From positions 1-64,000 of the forward strand of contig NZ_FOSQ01000006.1 in NCBI RefSeq assembly GCF_900114315.1: a stretch of 64,000 nt of DNA, written 5' to 3'. Every line of letters starts with the position of its first letter. The first letter of the stretch is position 1. Made by a program: the position numbers and the translations under genes. This DNA comes from Falsiroseomonas stagni DSM 19981 (lineage in GTDB: Bacteria; Pseudomonadota; Alphaproteobacteria; Acetobacterales; Acetobacteraceae). This document shows, in pieces, positions 61,929 to 64,000 of this stretch. The notes under the pieces were generated by a model. It was not told the origin of the DNA and searched no databases. It worked only from the letters and a program-made list of their open reading frames with translations.

Positions 61929-62288
61929 TCAGGCGCCTCTGTAGAGCGAAAAGCCCCAGGGCGTGAACTTGATGGGCAGGTGGTAGTGGAGCGTGGCGTC
62001 GAAGACGCGGAAGCGGAAGGGGACCACTTCCAGGAAGGGCGGCGGCGGGCGTTCGGCGGTCCTGGCGAAGAAGGCGCCGAGGTGGAACAGCACCTCATGC
62101 ACCCCGGCTTCCACGCCCTCCCCCGTCTTCACGGGATGGTCCAGCGCGCCGTCGGCGCCGAGCACACCATCGGCGAGGACGCGGCGTTCGCCATCCGGCA
62201 GCAGGCGGTGGATCTCGACGCGCATGCCCGTGCCGGGGCGGCCATGCGCCACATCGACGGCATGGATGGAGATGCCGCCGGCGGTCAT
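61929..62288 (-). CDS. uraH: 5-hydroxyisourate hydrolase (transthyretin-like)
   Basis: A 119-residue transthyretin-fold enzyme of urate breakdown. The N-terminal ISIHAVDVAHGRPGTGMRVEI contains the catalytic His, the middle has DATLHYHLPIKFTPWG, and the C-terminus ends YRGA, a variant of the usual YRGS. It hydrolyses 5-hydroxyisourate to OHCU. ATG 62288 gives the standard N-terminus. It is the first gene of the minus-strand unit with the racemase. Confidence 0.9.
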   Translation of the reverse strand: MTAGGISIHAVDVAHGRPGTGMRVEIHRLLPDGERRVLADGVLGADGALDHPVKTGEGVEAGVHEVLFHLGAFFARTAERPPPPFLEVVPFRFRVFDATLHYHLPIKFTPWGFSLYRGA

Positions 62289-62418
62289 CGGACGAAAGCC
62301 ACCCGGGCGTGCGGGTGCTTCGGGCCCGGGGGGGCCTGCCGCGCGACGTCGAAGGAGGGGTGGAGGATCATTGAACAAAACCCTAGCACCCGCCGTGGCG
62401 ACTCCGCCAGCAATCACT

Positions 62419-62464
62419 ATCGGAACCTTACACTTTCCGATGTCAGTGAATCATGACAGTTGAT
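62419..62464. promoter_or_regulatory. Operator-like inverted repeats between uraH and the divergent Bug gene
   Basis: ATCGGAA / TTCCGAT (62419-62425 and 62435-62441, 9-base spacing) is followed by ATCA-N7-TGAT (62450-62464), a pattern like LysR-type sites. The surrounding DNA (62380-62470) is AT-rich for this genome and lies in a 229-bp divergent gap, so it is probably the common promoter region. The regulator gene is not in the window. Confidence 0.5.
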
Positions 62465-62517
62465 CATGGCCTCGGCATGAGGTTTGCGGGGTTCCAGCGC
62501 CATCCGGAGTCTTGCCC

Positions 62518-63498
62518 ATGCGCCGTCGCCAATTGCCCTTTATTGCGGCACTTGCTGCCCCGTTGCTGCCCATGCCGACGCGGGCGCAGACCCCCGAATG
62601 GCCCAGCCGACCCATTCGAATCATTGTCACCTTTCCTCCCGGCGGGTCGTCCGACATTGTCGCGCGGGTGCTGGCGGATGTGCTGTCGCAGCGCCTGCCG
62701 CAGCGGGTCCTGGTGGACAACCGGCCGGGCGCGGGGGGCACGCTGGGCGCCGCCTATGTCGCGACGCAGCCGGCGGATGGCTACACGCTGATGCTGTCCA
62801 ACACCGCGCCGATCGTGATGTCGCCGCCGATCTATCCGTCCGTGACCTATGATCCCGTCGGCGGCTTCACCCACATAGCCTATCTCGGCGCGACGCCGCT
62901 GGTGATCGTCGTGAACCCCCGCCTGGTGCCGGCCACCGACCTGGCGGGGCTGGTGGAATGGATCAAGGCGCAGCGCGTGCCGCCGGGCTTCGGGACATCC
63001 GGCGCCGGTTCCGTCGCCCACATCTTCGGGGAACAGTTCATGCAGCGCACCGGCGCGCAGCTGACGCATGTGCCCTATCGCGGCAGCGCGCCGATGCAGG
63101 CGGATCTCCTCGGCGGCGCCATCCCGCTGTCCTTCGACACGCTGCCGCAGAATGTGGAGAACATCCGAGCGGGAAGGCTGCGCGCCATCGCCATCACCGC
63201 CCCTGCCCGGCAGGACATGGCGCCAGAGGTGCCGACCACGGCGGAAGCCGGCTTCCCCGGCCTGCTGGCGGAGAATTGGCTTGGCCTGGCCGGGCCGCGC
63301 GGCCTGCCGCCCGCCATCACCCAGCGGCTTCACACGGAAACCATGGCCGCCCTGGCCAGCCCGCAGGTGCGGGCGCGGATCGACGAACACGGCATCGCCA
63401 TGCGCGCGATGACCCCGCCCGAATTCACCGCCTTCGTGGCGGAGGAGGTCCGAACGGTGGGCGGCGCGGTCAGGGCACTCGGCTTGACGGCGAATTGA
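62518..63498 (+). CDS. Tripartite tricarboxylate transporter receptor (Bug/TctC family)
   Basis: A 326-residue receptor. The signal peptide (RRRQLPFIAALAAPLLPMPTRA) precedes WPSRPIRIIVTFPPGGSSDI, NRPGAGGTLGAAYVATQPADGYT and FGTSGAGSVAHIFGEQF. GGAG at 62506-62509 fits ATG 62518. It is divergent from the urate-pathway genes and 19 bp before a BMP-type receptor gene. Confidence 0.9.
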   Translation: MRRRQLPFIAALAAPLLPMPTRAQTPEWPSRPIRIIVTFPPGGSSDIVARVLADVLSQRLPQRVLVDNRPGAGGTLGAAYVATQPADGYTLMLSNTAPIVMSPPIYPSVTYDPVGGFTHIAYLGATPLVIVVNPRLVPATDLAGLVEWIKAQRVPPGFGTSGAGSVAHIFGEQFMQRTGAQLTHVPYRGSAPMQADLLGGAIPLSFDTLPQNVENIRAGRLRAIAITAPARQDMAPEVPTTAEAGFPGLLAENWLGLAGPRGLPPAITQRLHTETMAALASPQVRARIDEHGIAMRAMTPPEFTAFVAEEVRTVGGAVRALGLTAN

Positions 63499-63517
63499 GG
63501 GCGCGGGACGTGTGGGC

Positions 63518-64000
63518 ATGAGCACCCAGCCCCGCGTCACCGCCATCTTCTTCGGCCAACCCGGCGGCGGCGCGTTCAATGCCGCGGGGGTGGCCGGCCT
63601 TCGCCGCGCGGCGGCGCGCCTGCCCGTGACGGTGGCGGAAGCCTGGCAGCATGAACCCGCGCGGCGCGCGGAGACGGTGGAGGCCGCCGCGCGCAGCAGC
63701 GACTTGGTCATCGCCCATGGCGGGCAAGGCGAGGAGGCGGTGCAGCAGGTGGCGCCAGCCTTCCCCGGCGTGGCCTTCGCCGTGACACAGGGGCGCATAA
63801 GCGGGCCGAACATCGCGTGCTTCGAGGTGCTGCAGGAGCAATCCGCCTTCCTGGCCGGGGCGCTGGCGGGATGGTGGATGCCGAACGGCGTGGCGGCGCA
63901 TCTGTCCGGCGAACCGGTGCCGCCGGGGCGGCGCGGCCGCGCCGGCTTCGCCGCAGGGCTTGCCCATGCACGGCCAGGTGCCCGGCTGCTGACGGGCTTC
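63518..64000 (+). CDS. BMP-family (PnrA/Med-like) receptor, N-terminal part (cut by window end)
   Basis: The frame from ATG 63518 is open to the window end (161 codons). It reads like the basic-membrane-protein/nucleoside-receptor family: FFGQPGGGAFNAAGVAGLRRAA at the start, VIAHGGQGEEAVQQVAPAFPGVAFAV, then SAFLAGALAGWW, the family's conserved helix. No signal peptide is visible at this start. BMP receptors bind nucleosides or purines, which fits the urate genes across the divergent promoter. Confidence 0.75.
   Translation, partial: MSTQPRVTAIFFGQPGGGAFNAAGVAGLRRAAARLPVTVAEAWQHEPARRAETVEAAARSSDLVIAHGGQGEEAVQQVAPAFPGVAFAVTQGRISGPNIACFEVLQEQSAFLAGALAGWWMPNGVAAHLSGEPVPPGRRGRAGFAAGLAHARPGARLLTGF

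Overview
The window is about 64 kb of very GC-rich DNA (roughly 70% by eye). Genes are tightly packed, stop and start codons often overlap, and solute-receptor genes are numerous. Four tripartite-tricarboxylate (Bug/TctC) receptors, two TRAP receptors, two family-5 ABC receptors and a tcuAB locus in one stretch fit a heterotrophic alphaproteobacterium of the Acetobacteraceae (Roseomonas-like). This placement is inferred from gene content and composition; no rRNA or tRNA is present to confirm it. No gap between genes exceeds 300 bases.

Left part, 1-35.5 kb: transport and catabolism. An IS630-type transposase fragment sits at the left edge. A flavoprotein and a DUF1289 protein lie divergent from a Bug receptor. 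A broken Spy/CpxP-like gene follows. A long minus-strand operon (16772 down to 3870) joins an oligopeptide-type ABC importer to a three-part opine-oxidase/HcnABC-like dehydrogenase, an SDR, a Gfo/Idh/MocA enzyme, an enoyl-CoA hydratase and an old-yellow-enzyme-type reductase. Next come a CoA-transferase and MaoC hydratase, a complete TRAP transporter, an MsbA-like exporter, cysK divergent from an Rrf2 regulator, an orphan TRAP receptor, a chemoreceptor, cobA divergent from a sulfite-reductase operon, and a GntR regulator divergent from tcuAB. An almost 300 bp near-palindrome separates the sulfite-reductase operon from the GntR gene.

Centre, 35.5-54.2 kb: a light-sensing and gas-vesicle island. 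On the minus strand are a phytochrome without a kinase, a STAS protein, a soluble chemoreceptor-like signalling protein, heme oxygenase and a PcyA-type bilin reductase. Divergent from them is a 14 kb plus-strand gas-vesicle cluster with gvpN, O, J, H, F, G, L, K and A. The cluster also holds unusual members: a tandem AAA ATPase of Cdc48 type, a GvpF/L protein fused to a J domain, an 862-residue membrane-anchored coiled-coil protein, three tandem paralogues of an unrecognised family, and a helix-hairpin-helix protein. The proposed logic is heme to biliverdin to phycocyanobilin, phycocyanobilin loaded on the phytochrome, and light information passed by protein contacts to buoyancy. The combination of a phycocyanobilin-binding phytochrome, pilin synthesis genes for that bilin and gas vesicles is known from a genomic island of Bradyrhizobium ORS278. 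The extra accessory genes here are the part most likely to be undescribed.

Right part, 54.3-64 kb: a glutathione transferase, a second family-5 ABC receptor, a MaoC/SDR/MATE/Bug set on the minus strand, another Bug receptor, a probable purine (urate to allantoin) pair of racemase and hydroxyisourate hydrolase, and, divergent from these, a Bug receptor and the start of a BMP-family receptor cut by the window end.
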